From assembly GCA_012295275.1 (NCBI GenBank), contig CM022668.1:12281522-12345521 (forward strand): DNA of 64,000 bases. Direction: 5' to 3'. The notes under the pieces are model-generated. The model had not been told where the DNA came from. It ran no database searches and was given only the letters and a program-made list of their open reading frames with translations. The position numbers were made by a program, and so were the translations under genes. This DNA is from Chrysomallon squamiferum (lineage: Eukaryota > Mollusca > Gastropoda > Neomphalida > Peltospiridae). Numbering within the stretch: position 1 is the first letter of the stretch; every line of letters begins with the position of its first letter. Positions 35,141 to 48,920 of this stretch are shown here, one piece after another.

Positions 35141-36671
35141 GTTAGTTATCGTGGTTATTGATTTGGTGTAAATTTAAGAAGCGAAATAAAATTGCAGATG
35201 AAATCAGAAAATATATGTGTGTATATATATATATATATATACATTTATGCCAAATAATTCTTTAAAAAATGTTATTGTTATTATTATTATCAATCATGCA
35301 TTTCTTTTCAGGAAGTAAATTCTATTTTAAATTGTTTTCGGTTTTTTCCTTTATTATCCCAATGTGTCATGTGACACCATCCAAACCCTTTGATTGGTTA
35401 CCTTCCACATAGTTTTATTTAATACTAGATTTGGTTTGCAGACCATTACAGTATTTGCTGCCCATACCAAACTGCAGAGTGCCTTCGCTCCCATAGGTCA
35501 ATCATAGAACTGCAGCCTTTTGATTGGACAAGACCTAGATTCTTTAAAATATTATGGGAAATGCAGCCTTTTGATTGGATGTTATCCCAAATTGAATATT
35601 TGTTGTTACATATTTTGTTACATATATTGTTTATATATTGTTTCTATATCATATTTATATATATATCCTTTGTGTGGGAGTATTTTTTGTTGTCTGTCAT
35701 AAAGTCCACTTCGTTATTATCTGTTGTAAATCACAGTAGAATTGAATCTAGTCAGATCTAGGTGTGGTACAAAAATGTTGTTTTATTTCTTATCTGTAAT
35801 ACACTGTTTTATTGGTCCCTTCTGTATATTAGTACATGTTGTATCAATATAATTCTTGTTGTTAATATATTGTATATATTGAATAACACTGTATTCTGTC
35901 TATATTTATTGCCTGAAATGTCTCTCTTTTTTCTATTATTATAATTATTATTACAAAAAAATTTTAAATTTATTTCTTTTACTAGTTGATGTCTATGTAT
36001 TGTAAAATTATATTTTTTTTTTTAAATTGTCACTTTTTCTTTACACATTATATATTTTTCTAATTCATGGTAGTAATTTTTGTTATATTTTATTTACATG
36101 GTTAATTATTTGCATATAATTTACAGGTTAATATTTCGGTATGTATACATGTAATATATATGTGTGTGTATATGACCCTTTTTGCTAAAATTGGTTATAT
36201 TGATACCGATCAAGAACTTTTACAATTTTTTATATCTAATTAGATGTATTCATTTGGAGTTCAAATGATGTCAAAAATGAAATACATCTACTCTGACATT
36301 TTACAGTTTCAGTTAGATAAGGCTGTTATAATAAAATTATGAATTTTGTGTATTTGGCCTACAAAGGTTTTCACTTTTGTATGCAGCAATAACTCCATAA
36401 ACTTTTTGTGGTATTATTATTATTACTAATATTATTATAGAAAAACCAAATTTGTTATCTTTGTATCAGTGCAACTAATTTTGGCAGATGGGGTCACATG
36501 TATAATTTTCATGAAAAGCCTAATATATTTTTAACATACTTTTTACTCCATCTTTTTTCTAAGTTTTTCACGCTTAATCTTAATTAGTTAATGTATAATA
36601 AGTAGGAATTTTCAAAGAAGATTATTATGAAAAAAAAAAAAAAATGACCTTTATTTAAATTGTAAAAATAG
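35141..36671 (+). other. Intron 13
   Basis: Contains (TA)n near 35222-35240. At 35340-35600 the composition is richer, with three related CCTTTTGATTGG-like words (35386, 35514, 35565) and no microsatellite. From about 35620 on it is AT-rich. No coding signal. Confidence 0.65.
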
Positions 36672-36814
36672 GCAAAACCAGGAGAAGATGTTGAAGTTGA
36701 GTTGACAATTTCTCCAAACTTCAACAAAGGACTGGATGACCAGGAAGTGACCGAGGGCACCACTGTGACCTTGACCGTCAAGGTCACTGGCACTCCCACA
36801 CCTTCAGTTACATG
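36672..36814 (+). CDS. E14: first half of Ig domain 4
   Basis: AKPGEDVEVELTISPNFNKG, then LDDQEVTEGTTVTLTVKVTG and TPTPSVTW. Phase 0 in; the intron splits the core Trp codon (TG/G, phase 2). Donor TG/GTTGGT. The B-strand Cys is replaced by Val/Lys context (LTVKV). This is the first domain after the second acidic exon. Confidence 0.9.
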
Positions 36815-37856
36815 GTTGGTATATTTAATATAAATATTATAATGACATGAATAGTAATATTATTTAATATATTACGTCATTAGTAGTGTATTATATAATC
36901 AGTAGTAATATAATAGAAATGTAATGTAATAAAAATATTATAATGACATAAATAGTAATATTATTAAATATATTACATCATTAGTTGTGTATTATATAAT
37001 CAGTAGTAATATAATAGAAATGTAATATAATAAAGATATTATAATGACATGAATAGTAATATTATTAAATATGTTACGTCATTAGTAGTGTATTATATAA
37101 TCAGTAGTAATATAATGGAAATGTAATATAATAATGAAATATATTATAATGACATAAATAGTAATATTGTTAAATATATTACACAGTAGTGTATTTAGTA
37201 ATATAATAAACTTAATTGTAGGTAATATTAAAAATATGTTTTATAATCAGTATATTTAGTAATATAACAAACTGAATTGTAAGCAATATTAAATATATTA
37301 CATAATTAATAGTATGTTTAGTAATGTAATAAACTGACAAGTAGATAATATTAAAAATATTGCATAATTAGTATATATATATTAAGTAATATAATAATAT
37401 CAGTAGAAGGTATTATTATAAATTATTACATAACTAGTGGTATATAATTTAGTAATATAATATACTGACTAGCAGATAATATCGAAAATAATTACATAAT
37501 TCGTTGAATTATATATTATATATTCAATAATAAAATATACTGATTGGTAAGTAACATTAAATATATTACATAATTAGTAGTATATTTCATAATATAATAA
37601 GTTGAATAGTTGTTAATGTAAAATAATTAGTAATGTAAATTGTATATTAGATAAAATTATTATATAAATACTGCATAATTAGTAAGTATGTTAAATATAT
37701 TACACAATGAATATGTTACATCTCTAATATATCTTACATATACAGAAGAAAGAAAGAAAAAAAAGAAGGCAGTTATTAATTAACATGGACCTGTGTAATT
37801 ATGAAAATTTATTATTAGCAAAGTTTGGGTTGAAAATGTTTAACTTTTTTTATTAG
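36815..37856 (+). repeat. Intron 14 with decaying 101-bp tandem repeat
   Basis: A unit beginning AATATTATAATGACATGAAT recurs at 36833, 36934 and about 37035 and then degenerates through about 37720, with TAGTAATATAATA words persisting throughout. Confidence 0.85.
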
Positions 37857-38038
37857 GTACAAAGATGGGGTGGAGATAAAACCAAACGACCACTTCATTA
37901 CCAGGAAGGACGTTGACAACACCTACACCCTGACCATAGTGGACACAACACTGGACGATGATGCTGAGTATGTCTGTACAGCAGCCAACACAGCAGGGTC
38001 AATCACAACATCTGCCGAGGTCTTCGTCAACCCTGCTG
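37857..38038 (+). CDS. E15: second half of Ig domain 4
   Basis: Completes Trp and reads YKDGVEIKPNDHFITRKDVD, NTYTLTIVDTTLDDDAEYVC, TAANTAGSITTSAEVFVNPAG. F-strand Cys is present (EYVCTAANTAG). Acceptor TATTAG, donor CTG/GTGAGA, phase 1. Confidence 0.93.
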
Positions 38039-38131
38039 GTGAGAATAAATGTTTTACTTGAAAAACAAAATAGTCACTTTAAATGATTCAAATGTGAACA
38101 TCTTGAGTAAATTAAAGCTTAGTCCAGGAGA

Positions 38132-38204
<73 letters not shown>

Positions 38205-38720
38205 TATAATAATAATATTGCTGCTGTTGTTGTAATATAATAATCTTTCATAATTAGTAAATAAAAAAAAAAATAATAATAACAATGATAATGATAATAA
38301 TAACAACAACAACAATAGTAATGATAATAATAACAACAACAGCACTAATAACAGAACTAGATTAATAATAATAATAAGATGTATGCAAATACATTCAGAA
38401 GTAAATAAAGTATTTTGATTAACACCTAATATAATTTTATTCTTCACTTCAAATTCATGATCACTGCTATAATTCACACCTTAAAGATGACCTTCTCCAA
38501 ACAGCTGACCTATTCTAAATCCTGATTTTTTACTTTAAAAAGATAATCTTGACAATGGCCTTAATAATAATCTTGAATTTGACCTTTTCTAAGTGCTTAT
38601 TTTCACTTATAATAGCTAACTGTCACAGTGACTGAATGCGGATGATGAATTTCGCCTGTACCAAATCTGAAGGATGAATGAATTTTTTATTATTTATTTG
38701 TTTTTTTTTTCTCTCTCTAG
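38039..38720 (+). repeat. Intron 15 with AAT array
   Basis: (AAT)n at 38133-38203, and a mixed AAT/AAC/GAT array at about 38269-38375. The tail has an ordinary CTCTCTCTAG acceptor. Confidence 0.85.
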
Positions 38721-38868
38721 GCGAAGCTCCATCATTTATTACTACACTGGAAGACATTGAAGTCAATGTTGGCCAACCCATCGTCCTTGAGTGCCAGGTC
38801 AAAGGTCAGCCAAAGCCAGAGGTCACCTGGTTGTGTGACAATGTTGAACTGACTGACAAGAGATACAA
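38721..38868 (+). CDS. E16: first part of Ig domain 5
   Basis: GEAPSFITTLEDIEVNVGQP, IVLECQVKGQPKPEVTWLCD, NVELTDKRYK. Both the B-strand Cys and core Trp are visible. Phase 1 in, phase 2 out (AA/GTAAGA); the intron sits after the C' strand rather than at Trp. Confidence 0.93.
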
Positions 38869-39218
38869 GTAAGATTTGTTTGTTCATTTTTCTGTTATTA
38901 TTTTTATTTTTATTTTATTTTAATTTTTTTGTATATTTATTTATATAGTTTTTCAATCATTGTTTTATTTCATCTGTTAATTATTTTTATTTGCAAATTT
39001 AATTTATTATTTAATTACATATTTTATATTTTATTTAAATATTTAAAATGTAATGTAGCAAACATTAGTTTTTTGTATTATCATCATCATCATCATCATC
39101 ATCATTATTAGTAGTAGTAGTACTACTATTAATTCTACTACTACTACTATTATTATTATTATTTTATTATTATTATTGCCATTGTCATTATTATTTTTAT
39201 TACGAGTTCTACTACTAT

Positions 39219-39253
<35 letters not shown>

Positions 39254-39559
39254 GTACTACTACTACAACTATTATAATTATTATTATTATTTTTGTTACT
39301 ACTACTGCTACTACTACTACTACTACCACTACTACGACTACTACAACTACTACTACTACTACTACTACAACTACTACTACAACTACTACAATTACTACTA
39401 CTGCTACTACTACTAATACTACTACCACTACTACTTCTACTACTACTACTACAGCTACTACTACTACTACTACTATTACAACTACTTCTACTACTACTAC
39501 AACTACTACTACTACTACTACTACTACTACAACTACTACAACTGTTAAACTTATTACAG
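38869..39559 (+). repeat. Intron 16 with long CTA/ACT array up to the acceptor
   Basis: (ATC)n at 39078-39105, then an imperfect (CTA)n/(ACT)n array with AAC, ATT and GCT variants from about 39108 to 39545, ending about 14 nt before E17. Confidence 0.88.
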
Positions 39560-39975
39560 AATTGAACACACTGATGAGACTGTACGTCTGACCATCGCCG
39601 AGTCGACCGCTGATGATGAAGGTGACTACACCGTCAAAGCCATCAACGAGAAAGGTGTTGCATCGTGCAGCTCCGAGGTCCTCGTCCACATCGAGGCTCC
39701 AGTCATCACCAAGCCTCTTTCTGACATCACCACGAAGGTCAAGGACACAGCTAGGCTTGAGTGTCGCATCAAGGGACTCCCATACCCGACAGTTTCGTGG
39801 TTCGTCGACCAGACGGAAATACAACAGGGTCCCAAATACACCATCGGCCACCATGAAGACGTCCACACCTTGGAGATTGGTGACGTTGTGCCTGCCGATG
39901 CTGACGTCACCTACACCTGCAAGGCGACCAACGTTGCAGGGGAGGCGTCCACGACAGCATCGCTTCTTGTTCAAG
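39560..39975 (+). CDS. E17: end of Ig domain 5 and all of Ig domain 6
   Basis: IEHTDETVRLTIAESTADDE, GDYTVKAINEKGVASCSSEV, then a second domain from EAPVITKPLSDITTKVKDTA with RLECRIKG, TVSWFVD and VTYTCKATNVAGEASTTASL. No intron separates the two domains. The exon is much richer in G/C at third positions than the acidic exons. Phase 2 in, phase 1 out (CAAG/GTCTGT). Confidence 0.93.
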
Positions 39976-40277
39976 GTCTGTTGAATGTGATGTTGTTTGC
40001 TGTGGTTGTTCATATATGCATGGAAAGTGTAGTAGGTTGTTTCACTCAGTCTGTTGTGGATGTTTTCTGCACGAGTGTAAAACAAGGCATGATCACTGCA
40101 CAATCATACAGAAAACCAATATATGCATGATGTGTATGTAATATGTGAACCTGATATTTGTAGACTTTTAATGTGAGTCATTATATTAACAAAAGATATT
40201 ATTATTATTTTTATTATTATTATTATTATTATTATCATTATTATTATTATTAAAATTGTTATTATTATTTTTGTTTA

Positions 40278-40308
<31 letters not shown>

Positions 40309-40347
40309 TATGTTATTATTAATATTATTATTAATATTATTATGATG

Positions 40348-40383
<36 letters not shown>

Positions 40384-40642
40384 TGTTTCAAAATTTGATA
40401 TTATTGCATTTGGTCTTACATCATATAATTATTTCATAAACTTGATCTTAAAAAGGATATTTTGCACCAAAAACATATTTTTTTTTTTTAACTTTTTTAA
40501 GAATAAATTCAAAAATTAAAAATGAACCGTTTTTAACTATTTTTAAAAGAATTAAGTGAAAATGTTATTTCAAATAATTATTAAATAATATTTGATATTC
40601 TTCTGTATATTTTTTAATTATTTATTATTTATTTATTTATTT

Positions 40643-40703
<61 letters not shown>

Positions 40704-41471
40704 CACAAAATATTTTCAACTTCAGATGACACAAATTATAACATTTGTTTTGCATTCTTCATCTCTTCTTTAAAACACTGTAATAATTATATTCTTAGAT
40801 CTATATTCTAACATAATATTACTTTTTATAACATTGTATTCTCTTGTGTTCTTGTAGTTTTTAACTGCATGTTTCAATAGATCTTTTTTTTTATGAAGCA
40901 TGAATAATGTGTGTACATTTTGTGTTTAAACTTAGAATTAATTGTATATTTAGATAAATAAATATTTATAATTTTTATATTTGTTTGCATGAATTTTGTA
41001 TAATTGTTTTGTTGTTGGGTTAAAATATAATTACATGTTGTTTTGTTTGTTTATTTGTTTTTTTTATATTTTGTATTTTTAAATTTGTATTGAATATTTA
41101 TGCTCAAAATAAGTAAGAAAATGATTTTGGTAAGTAATCATAATTATATCAATACATTACCAAATTGTAATTTACTTTTTGTGTTATTTGTATTATTATT
41201 ATTATTAATATTATTATTATTATTATTTTATTTTGTTACATTGCTTGTGCAAACAATATATATTTCTTTTAATAAAGAAACTAATATAATTTAAAATATA
41301 TAAAATTTATTTTGTATTATAAAATACAAAAGAAATAATAATAATTAAACAAGTTACAATGTTTCTATAAAGGTTCATAGTAAAGAATTAAACAAAATAT
41401 ATTTTTTTTAAATTTATTTCAAGTTATTTCTAAAAAGATCAAGAAATACCAGTAAATAAATCTATTTTTAC

Positions 41472-41523
<52 letters not shown>

Positions 41524-43344
41524 ATCATGTTATTAATATTATTATTAATAATTAAAAATAAATAAAATTTCTTTTATCTGCTAAGCCAATTTCTTGCCTT
41601 ATATTAGCTTCTATTCATTATTTGGTATCTAAAGTGCTGGATTTTTTAAATTAATGCTTTATCTTTTTTTGAATATCAGTAACCATGTTTTTCGTGGTGA
41701 AAGTCATTTTAGTAACAGAGAGAGGGAAGAAAGTAACATTTGCTTTCAAGCCAGTAGAATAATAATTAAAATAGTAGTTAAGGGATATTAGTTAAATTAT
41801 TCTTAATAATTCTGGAATTATTATTAAAAAACTTTATTTTAATATTATTTTATTTTAGTTCTTGTAAGTTATACTTAGTCCTTGTTGTAAATATAACCAT
41901 GAAATCTTGCCCAAATTAATTTACTTAATTTAAATTTAATTTTTTTTTTTTAATTATTTAGCACATACATTAAAAAAGAGAAGATTATTATATTTTATTT
42001 ATTTATTTATTTATTTATAATTATTAAACTATAAAATATATAAAATTTAAAATATAATTTGTTTTCTTTCAATAATATCCTATATAGATAAAATAAATAA
42101 ATGTTCTATAAAAAGAAACAGTTTGAATTTTTAAACAATAATGAAAAATACTGCATTTAAAGTGCATTGAAATGTGATTTTAAAAAAATTAAATATAAAA
42201 ATTAATTAAAATGCAAATGTTATTAGTATGTTATGTTTATCAGGATATATTAATGTTATTAGTGCCATATTTTAGATAGCATTTTTTTATATATGTGGAT
42301 TTATTTTTGTCTTGTTCACCTTTGTTATATGTAGTATATGTTACATTGAATATTAGTTTTTTGATATTTTTACCTTTCATTATGATCTGACCAGACATAA
42401 TTAAAATAAATTAATATTAAACACATTCATAGACACACACACACACATACACACATAAGACATTCACAGACATAAAATATTTCCAAAACATAAATAAGTC
42501 TATATCAAAATACAGTGTATGACAAATGTTACATACTTTGTATTATATATCTAATATACTTTATTATTTAAAATATAAAATGCTCTTATGCAGTATTTTA
42601 AAAAAAAAAACACATATATTATATGCAGTTAAGTGTACTGTTTTGTTTTAAACAGTAATGGTAGAATACAGGTTTTAATGTAATTTTCTCAAAGTTGTCT
42701 CTTTACACAAGTAAATATGATTAATTGTTTTATGCATTTCAGTAGCTTTAATATAATATTACAGCTACTGTAATGTTTTAAACTGTGTGTTAACTTTTGT
42801 AATATATAACTGAACATCACTATTATTATTATTTTACACACATACACACACATTCATTTATATATATATTGATAATTGTTATGCAATGTTATATTTTCAA
42901 AAATCATAGACAACTAAATATATTGGTATGTTTTTAATATATCAGAACATTAGTGTGTATGTGTTTATGTATGTATGTGTGTGTGTATTTATATATATAT
43001 ATTTCAGTACTTTCATTATCAACAAAAGAACTTTAGTATATAGTATATATTTTTATATGAACATATAGGAACTTGTGTACATAATTAAATACTGTTATCA
43101 TCAACAAAGAAGTTTATATACATAAGAAATGAAACACAACTCTCTAATATGTCTGGTCATATCACTTACTCTCATATATTACCAGCTAGTGTGAAATATG
43201 CTTGTTTATTAAACTGCTCAATCCGATATAACACTGTGTTCTGTTATTATCATGCTTCACCTTAAATGTATAATCTTTTCACCTTTTAATAAAGCTCCAT
43301 AATGTACCTTTGCTGCATTTCTGTAGTCTTTTTTTTAAAAACAA

Positions 43345-43391
<47 letters not shown>

Positions 43392-44252
43392 GTGCTAATT
43401 ACCCCAGTAATTAGAATAGTTTTCCCAGTGTAGAATAGATCACATACACCTGTTGTTAGGAGTGGTGAGTATCTGTGTTCTAATAGAATTTAGTTTTTAG
43501 TAAGAATTAACATATATATATATTATTATATATCCCAGAATTTATATCACTAGTAACACAACAGCATATACATCTCGATATAAACAATAAACATAAATTC
43601 CAATTTTTTTTTACACAATGGTATAGGGTTAATTTAATCTTCCAAAAGTGTATTTTAAAAAATGGTCCTTCCTGATAATATAAATGAAAATAATGAATTT
43701 AAATGAGAAATAAAATTGAGGCTAATATTTGACCCTCATAGAGAGAGAGAAATATGAAAATGGCTGGGTATTTCAAAACACAACCAGTTTTGGTTCTGTC
43801 ATTTTTACTGTACCCAGATGAAACAGTGACTGTTTATGATGAAATCACCATTAAAAAAAAAGATATAATATAATAATATTCCAAAGATTAAAAAAAAAGA
43901 AGAAGACAAAGCTTGAAATAATCCACAAAAATGATGAAAATTTGGTACATTTTCATGACAGTTGAATAATAATTTTAAAAATTTACTTATCTTATAAGTA
44001 AAGAAAATTATTTATATATATTTTTTATATTTTTCCAGTAAAAAAAAATTCTGCTCCTAACACTTACAAAGCTTTTGCTATATTATTATTACCCACAATT
44101 CTGTCCGCTGTTCTACTCAGTCTTTGTAGTCAATTTTCAACAGTTAACTCAGATTTTTTTCTATATATATTATCAAAAATATATCCCAAAAAATGAAAAA
44201 CGACAAGCACTGCCATTGTGACCATTTCTTCTTTCTCTAAACCAAATTTCAG
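39976..44252 (+). other. Intron 17, 4.3 kb
   Basis: (ATT)n arrays at about 40197-40252, 40261-40383, 40645-40702, 41190-41227, 41469-41521 and 43347-43391, (AC)n at 42434-42456. No exon or mobile element that I can support. Confidence 0.7.
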
Positions 44253-44531
44253 TTCCTGCACGAATTCTCACAGCTCCCGACAAAGTAACTGTCAGTGAAG
44301 GGGAGACAATCCACATTTCGTGCAGTATCAGAGGAACTCCCGTACCAGCCATTAATTGGGCCGTTAACGATCAGCAGTTAGTAGTAGATGATCGCCACCA
44401 GGTGGCAGCAACACCTGAAACTGTTACCATGACAATTTCGTCTGCTGCCCTGAAAGATACGGCGATCTATACTCTAATGATAAAGAATGATACTGGATAT
44501 GATAGAGTACTGATAGGTGTTTTTGTAAAAC
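44253..44531 (+). CDS. E18: Ig domain 7, single exon
   Basis: VPARILTAPDKVTVSEGETI, HISCSIRGTPVPAINWAVND (B-strand Cys, Trp), then VTMTISSAALKDTAIYTLMI, KNDTGYDRVLIGVFVK. The F strand has Leu instead of Cys. Phase 1 in and out, acceptor AATTTCAG, donor AAAC/GTAAGT. Confidence 0.92.
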
Positions 44532-44732
44532 GTAAGTAAAAACAGATGCTGAGAGAAAGAGAGAGGTGGAGGGGAAAATGGGGGATGGGGGAGATTTGGA
44601 GAGGTGGTGGGGGTATGGGGAAAATGTTCTAAGAGGTGGTGGTATAGCAAGCTGTGGGGGAGAAAAAGTAAATTTAATTTGGCAAAAAACAAAATAGATA
44701 TAGTTTTTATTATTTATTTGCTAATATTTTTT

Positions 44733-44768
<36 letters not shown>

Positions 44769-45691
44769 GCTCAAAAATTAGTTACCAGATTTTATTTTTC
44801 ATTTATTGTCATCCATTATATATGCTTGTGTAGTATTAAGTTTATTGCATGTTCGTAGAAGAATGTGAATTTTTTATTTTTATTTTTTATTTTTTTGTTT
44901 GTTCATTGTTGTTGGTTCTTTTTTTGCACAATTCCTAATAATGATTTCAGTTTTAATATAACTTTTTAAAATAATATCTGCATTAAAAATATAATTGTTG
45001 TAACTGTAATAATAAATCTGAATTATTTTTAATAAAAATAATCAACTGGATTATAATGAAATTAGCGGAATGTTAGAAATAATAAGATGAATAGATATAT
45101 ACTGGATATGTAAATTTAATGATAAATTTAATATATATATATATATATATCATTTTTTTTCAAATGAAACCCCAAAATCCAGCATTTTAGGAATGTAAAA
45201 TAAAAATCAAACACAATTTTATTATTTTTATATATTTATTTATTTATTTTGGGTTTTTTTGTTTTTTGTTTATTTATTTATTTATTTATTTGAAAAACAA
45301 AGAAAATAATAATAATGACAACAGTCAGAACGATTTTAAGAAGGAAAGATATACTGCATTAATAAAATAAAGATATATATATATATATAAACTATTTAAA
45401 TCCAGTGAAAACTGGCTTCATATTATTTATTTTGATAATAATTATTATGACTATGACTATTATAAAATAAATAAATAAATAAATCACATATTATATATGG
45501 ATAATAACCTATTAAAAATAAGAAATTAAAAAAAAAAAAAAAACATTATAACAAAGTTAAAGATGTCTGCAATAAATGCAATAATAATAAAAACAACAAT
45601 AACAAAAATAACAACAAGAACAATAATCAAATTATTAATAATAATAACAATAATAATAAAAACAGTAATAATCATAATAAATAACAACAAT

Positions 45692-45736
<45 letters not shown>

Positions 45737-48285
45737 TAACAACAACAACAATAATGATAACAACAGCAACAACAACTCAGTATAAAAGAACTCTAAACAG
45801 TAACAACTTTCCTTATGTTAAAACTGGCACAACCTGATTTTTACATGGGTAGTGAGATATCTTGTCATATCCACCCAGGCTATTTTAGATTCCAGGACAA
45901 ACAGATGTATTGTAAATAAAGTCCAGATAAGCCCCCCCCACCCCATGTAGCTCATGACCTTCACACATTCCAGTGCAATACTTAACCTTGTGCTGTAAAC
46001 ATTCTACTTTGTTAACATACAGAATATTTAATAATAATATATAAAAAATAAAAATAGAACGTATCAAATTGATGATTTTAATTATGATTATTTTGTAATA
46101 GAAAAAGTTTAAAGACTTTCATTTGTTTGTAGATTAGTATAAATGTTCTGTAAGCACTGTAATTTTATACAAAATAATTTTTTTTTATTAATGCTTTTTT
46201 TTTTATCTAAATCATAACCTTATAAATAACTAAATCATATTTTTATTGGAGTGGAAATTTTGGAGGTTTTACAGTATTATTTATAAATAACCCTATTTTC
46301 TTTTCTTTTTTTTTTTCTTTTTTTTTTATCTATATCATAACCTTATAAATAACTAAATCATATTTTTACTGGAGTGGAAATTTTTTTAGGTTTTACAGTA
46401 TTATTTATAAATAACCCTATTTTTGATTTGCTCTGTGGGAACAGGCATTGTTTAGGAAGTAATTTCATGGGTCCTGATTATTAATTCTCTCAATCGCAGA
46501 TCTATCAAACAGGAGTCATAATTTGTGTCCAGTATAAATTAACTAGATTGTGTAAACATTTTTACAAAAATGTCAACAAAATTTTGCTTACGGATACAAC
46601 AAAAGTTTGTTAAAGAAATCCTGAGTTGACAAAAATGCTGCAATCATTTAAAAGGATATATAGAGATTAATATTTATTCAAGTTTTTGTTTTTCTGTTTG
46701 GATTTATCATGTGTTATCAACAATTTCAATAAAATAATAAATAAACTGGACATTAACAATGAAGTTTGAATCATTTAAATGGATATACACGAATTAATAT
46801 TTGTTCAGGATTTCAAATTCAAGTTGGATTTATCATAGGTGTTATCTTTAATAATTAAAATGGATAAGAGTGGATGTTTAAATTTTTTACAACATTCTCA
46901 ATAAATTAATAAATAAATTAGATATTAACAAGGATTTTTGAAATCATTTAATTGATATACACGGATTAATATTCATTCCAGGTTTCAAATTTGAATAGGA
47001 TTTATCATGTGTAATCCAAGATTATTTATCTGTGTAAGATATTTTTAAGTCAGATTTCAGTTGAATATATCAGACTTTGTAGTCTGTAATGTAATAAACC
47101 CTTTGAAATTCTTCAACATTAAACATGATCAAGTGAAAATTTAAATTCTGCACAATAAACATTTTATCAAGTTTTATATAACTGTTGGATATAACAATTT
47201 CTCTGTATATTTATTAATTAGGCCTGTGAATATTTACCATCAAACATCTTTTTGGATATATATAGTTCAGTTATAAAACCTTAAGATTTGCAATCACAAA
47301 CATGGCAGATTTCTTTCAATGTCCAATATGTTATGATCAGAGCTATTTTAGGAAAATGTTTTTGATATATGTAGACTTTTAATACCACAAATTATTAAAA
47401 TGAATTGGGATAATCTATTATAATCTGTTAATTTAAAAATTCAAATAAGGAATGGATTTGTTGAGGATATTTATGGATGAGTTAATAATTAAAAGCAGTG
47501 AATTTTAATAATTCTAAAACACAATGGATGTACTCAACATCAGAAAGATAGGTCTATAATTATGAGAAGTAATTTGAAAATTGTGAAAGTGAAAATAGAT
47601 ATACTAAGAACTACATGAATAATTAAATAATTAATATTCCAGTTTAGAATGAATATGTGAAAAAAAATTGAAAATAATAAATATAAAAAAATCATTTATA
47701 TAAAAATATATTAAAAATTATATTTTAAAGCTGATATATAACAGATGCCTTAATAATTAACATATTTTATTTATTTATTTATTTTAAAAGCTTATTTGTG
47801 CAATAAAAAAAAAATTAAAAAATTAAAATAAAAAAATTATATATAAATTCAAACTAAAAATGGATATACCATGAGGAAATATGACAAAATTCTATTTCAA
47901 GGAGATGAAAGGAAATAATTTTGATTCTTTTAAACAAAAGATTTATGTTACCATAGCAACTAATCTGAAGATACTGCATCTTAGCCTTGCTTATGTGCGT
48001 AAAGCTGGTAAGAAAATTATTTCAAAATAAAACTTTTAAAATGTGAAGATGTTAAAAAAAATTATTCATATTTAATTGTTTTATGTAGCTACTATAAATA
48101 AATAAATAAATAAATAAAGAAAGAAAGAATTTTTAAATTTGATTTTTAAATAAAAAAGAAGGTATTAGACAAGGTACCATTCGTCATATAATTTCATTTT
48201 AAATTTCTTAATTTTATTTTATGTTAATTTAAAAGTTTACTACATTAATAATAATTAATTATGTTAATGTTGTTGTCATTGTTGC

Positions 48286-48334
<49 letters not shown>

Positions 48335-48875
48335 GTTATTATAAATAAAAATGAAAGCCAGATTCTAAAATTACTTATTATTTTTTATAATTTTCATACA
48401 GAATAAATTAATTCTCATTTATATATATCTTAAACTCATAAATATATATATATTTCCTGATAACTTATTTAATACAGATCTAGCTATACATCAATATTTC
48501 TTTTATGTATAACTAAACACAAAAAGTCAATACCTCTTTTTGTCTGGAATCAATTAACCTGTGATAAAAATAAATAAAGGAAGGTCAGTTTTTATCTCTG
48601 TGCAATTACTTTAATGTCAAATCCTTTGTAATACAGCATGTTCTACAATGTTATTGTGTGTTTTTTTTTTCTTCTTGGTATTTTGCCAAACTATGTTTTA
48701 CTTTGAAGAACATTGTAAACATTGAAGTATAGTGTTACTGTTGTAAATTGAAGCAGGAAATATTCTTCTATCTTTATTGATATATTAATTTTAAATAATT
48801 CAGAAGCTGTTATAAAATAAATAAATAAGTAAATAATGTTCTTATTTATAATACATATACATTAATAATAATGAA

Positions 48876-48920
<45 letters not shown>

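Noticed and set aside
39159-40103. Minus-strand 314-codon frame with long poly-Val
   Set aside because: Poly-Val is the translation of the CTA/ACT microsatellite, and the rest is the reverse complement of Ig exon E17.
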